The notes beneath the pieces were generated by a model. It had not been told where the DNA came from, searched no databases, and was given only the letters and a program-made list of their open reading frames with translations. A program made the position numbers and the translations under genes. From the NCBI GenBank assembly GCA_959018215.1, contig CAUEKL010000158.1:1-5475 (forward strand): a DNA stretch of 5,475 nt. The letters run 5' to 3'. This document shows, one piece after another, positions 5,207 through 5,475 of the stretch. This DNA is from an uncultured Gemmiger sp. Its GTDB lineage: Bacteria > Bacillota > Clostridia > Oscillospirales > Ruminococcaceae. How positions within the stretch are numbered: position 1 is the first letter of the stretch; each line of letters opens with the position of its first letter.

Positions 5207-5475
5207 TCAGAACGGATGAAAATTGCGGGTCACGTTTTTAATGACCGGCAAGGGATCGGTTGTTTGGCGCAGGGCGCCCGCCAGCCCGATGAGGGCCAGA
5301 ATGGCCACCAGCACGGCGCAGCTCACCGCAAACTCAAAGCAGTAGGGCACAAAGCCCATGGCGAGGAAAGCTGCCAGCAGGATCAGCAGCACAAGCCCCT
5401 GGTTCAGGTGGAACCGCACAAAGTCCTGGTGCCGCCAGCGGCTGCAGGCGGGAAGGAGCCACAGGGGGCCCAGAT
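5207..5475 (-). CDS. Small polytopic membrane protein, DUF4870/Tic20-like, C-terminal 88 residues
   Basis: The frame runs from the window edge to TGA at 5209-5207. A GTG at 5419 could be taken as the start, but the 18 codons before it also read as sensible protein (L-G-P-L-W-L-L-P... then a W-R-H-Q-D-F run) and join smoothly into V-R-F-H-L-N-Q-G-L. That basic-aromatic 'D-F-V-R-F-H-x-x-Q-G/A-L' motif before a membrane helix is typical of the DUF4870/Tic20-like family. The gene is therefore taken as cut at its 5' end, with GTG 5419 internal. Two strongly hydrophobic segments follow the motif, joined by a short turn (P-Y-C-F-E-F), and then a polar tail of about 20 residues ending in N-F-H-P-F. 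Function is unknown. It is the first visible gene of a minus-strand operon with the DJ-1 gene. Confidence 0.75.
   Translation of the reverse strand, partial: LGPLWLLPACSRWRHQDFVRFHLNQGLVLLILLAAFLAMGFVPYCFEFAVSCAVLVAILALIGLAGALRQTTDPLPVIKNVTRNFHPF

Noticed and set aside
5207..5419. The small membrane protein taken as a complete 70-residue gene starting at GTG 5419.
   Set aside because: The frame stays open to the window edge, the upstream codons continue the family-like sequence, and the GTG falls inside the conserved D-F-V-R-F-H motif. It is more likely an internal valine codon.
1..5475. Mobile element, CRISPR array, tRNA/rRNA or defence system.
   Set aside because: I found no direct-repeat array, transposase or integrase motifs, attachment-site duplication, or tRNA- or rRNA-like sequence. 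The genes are common housekeeping or accessory-metabolism types with uniform composition.

Overview
The window is GC-rich, with tightly packed genes, strong AGGAGG-type ribosome binding sites and long GC-rich intrinsic terminators. Together with the protein types, this suggests a high-GC gut Clostridia, probably an Oscillospiraceae/Ruminococcaceae member of the Faecalibacterium-Gemmiger-Subdoligranulum kind. That placement rests on style and gene content, not on a marker gene.

Layout. (1) Bases 1-2098, plus strand: the end of a heavy-metal-associated (HMA) domain protein, then a P1B-type heavy-metal ATPase that has no HMA domain of its own. The pair forms a metal-export operon closed by a bidirectional terminator. 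(2) Bases 2098-2844, minus strand: a membrane-anchored LytM/M23 protein that resembles the sporulation protein SpoIIQ, convergent with the ATPase. (3) Bases 2845-3087: a divergent intergenic region. It holds a clear sigma-A promoter for the next gene and a possible forespore-type (sigma F/G) promoter for the LytM gene. It also has two hairpins, one of which looks like a terminator pointing along the minus strand. (4) Bases 3088-4548, plus strand: an intracellular GH51 alpha-L-arabinofuranosidase, ending at a second bidirectional terminator. (5) Bases 4622-5475, minus strand: a two-gene operon with a small polytopic membrane protein (cut by the window edge) followed by a DJ-1/PfpI-family protein.

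How the genes relate. Only two groups look functionally or transcriptionally linked: HMA protein plus ATPase, and membrane protein plus DJ-1 protein. The arabinofuranosidase and the LytM protein appear to be single-gene units. There is no sign of a mobile element, CRISPR array, RNA gene or phage gene. The window looks like ordinary chromosomal backbone, and I do not see a new multi-gene system. The points most worth a second look are the LytM protein's replaced catalytic histidine together with its candidate forespore promoter, the separated HMA/ATPase arrangement, and the antisense terminator in the GH51 leader.
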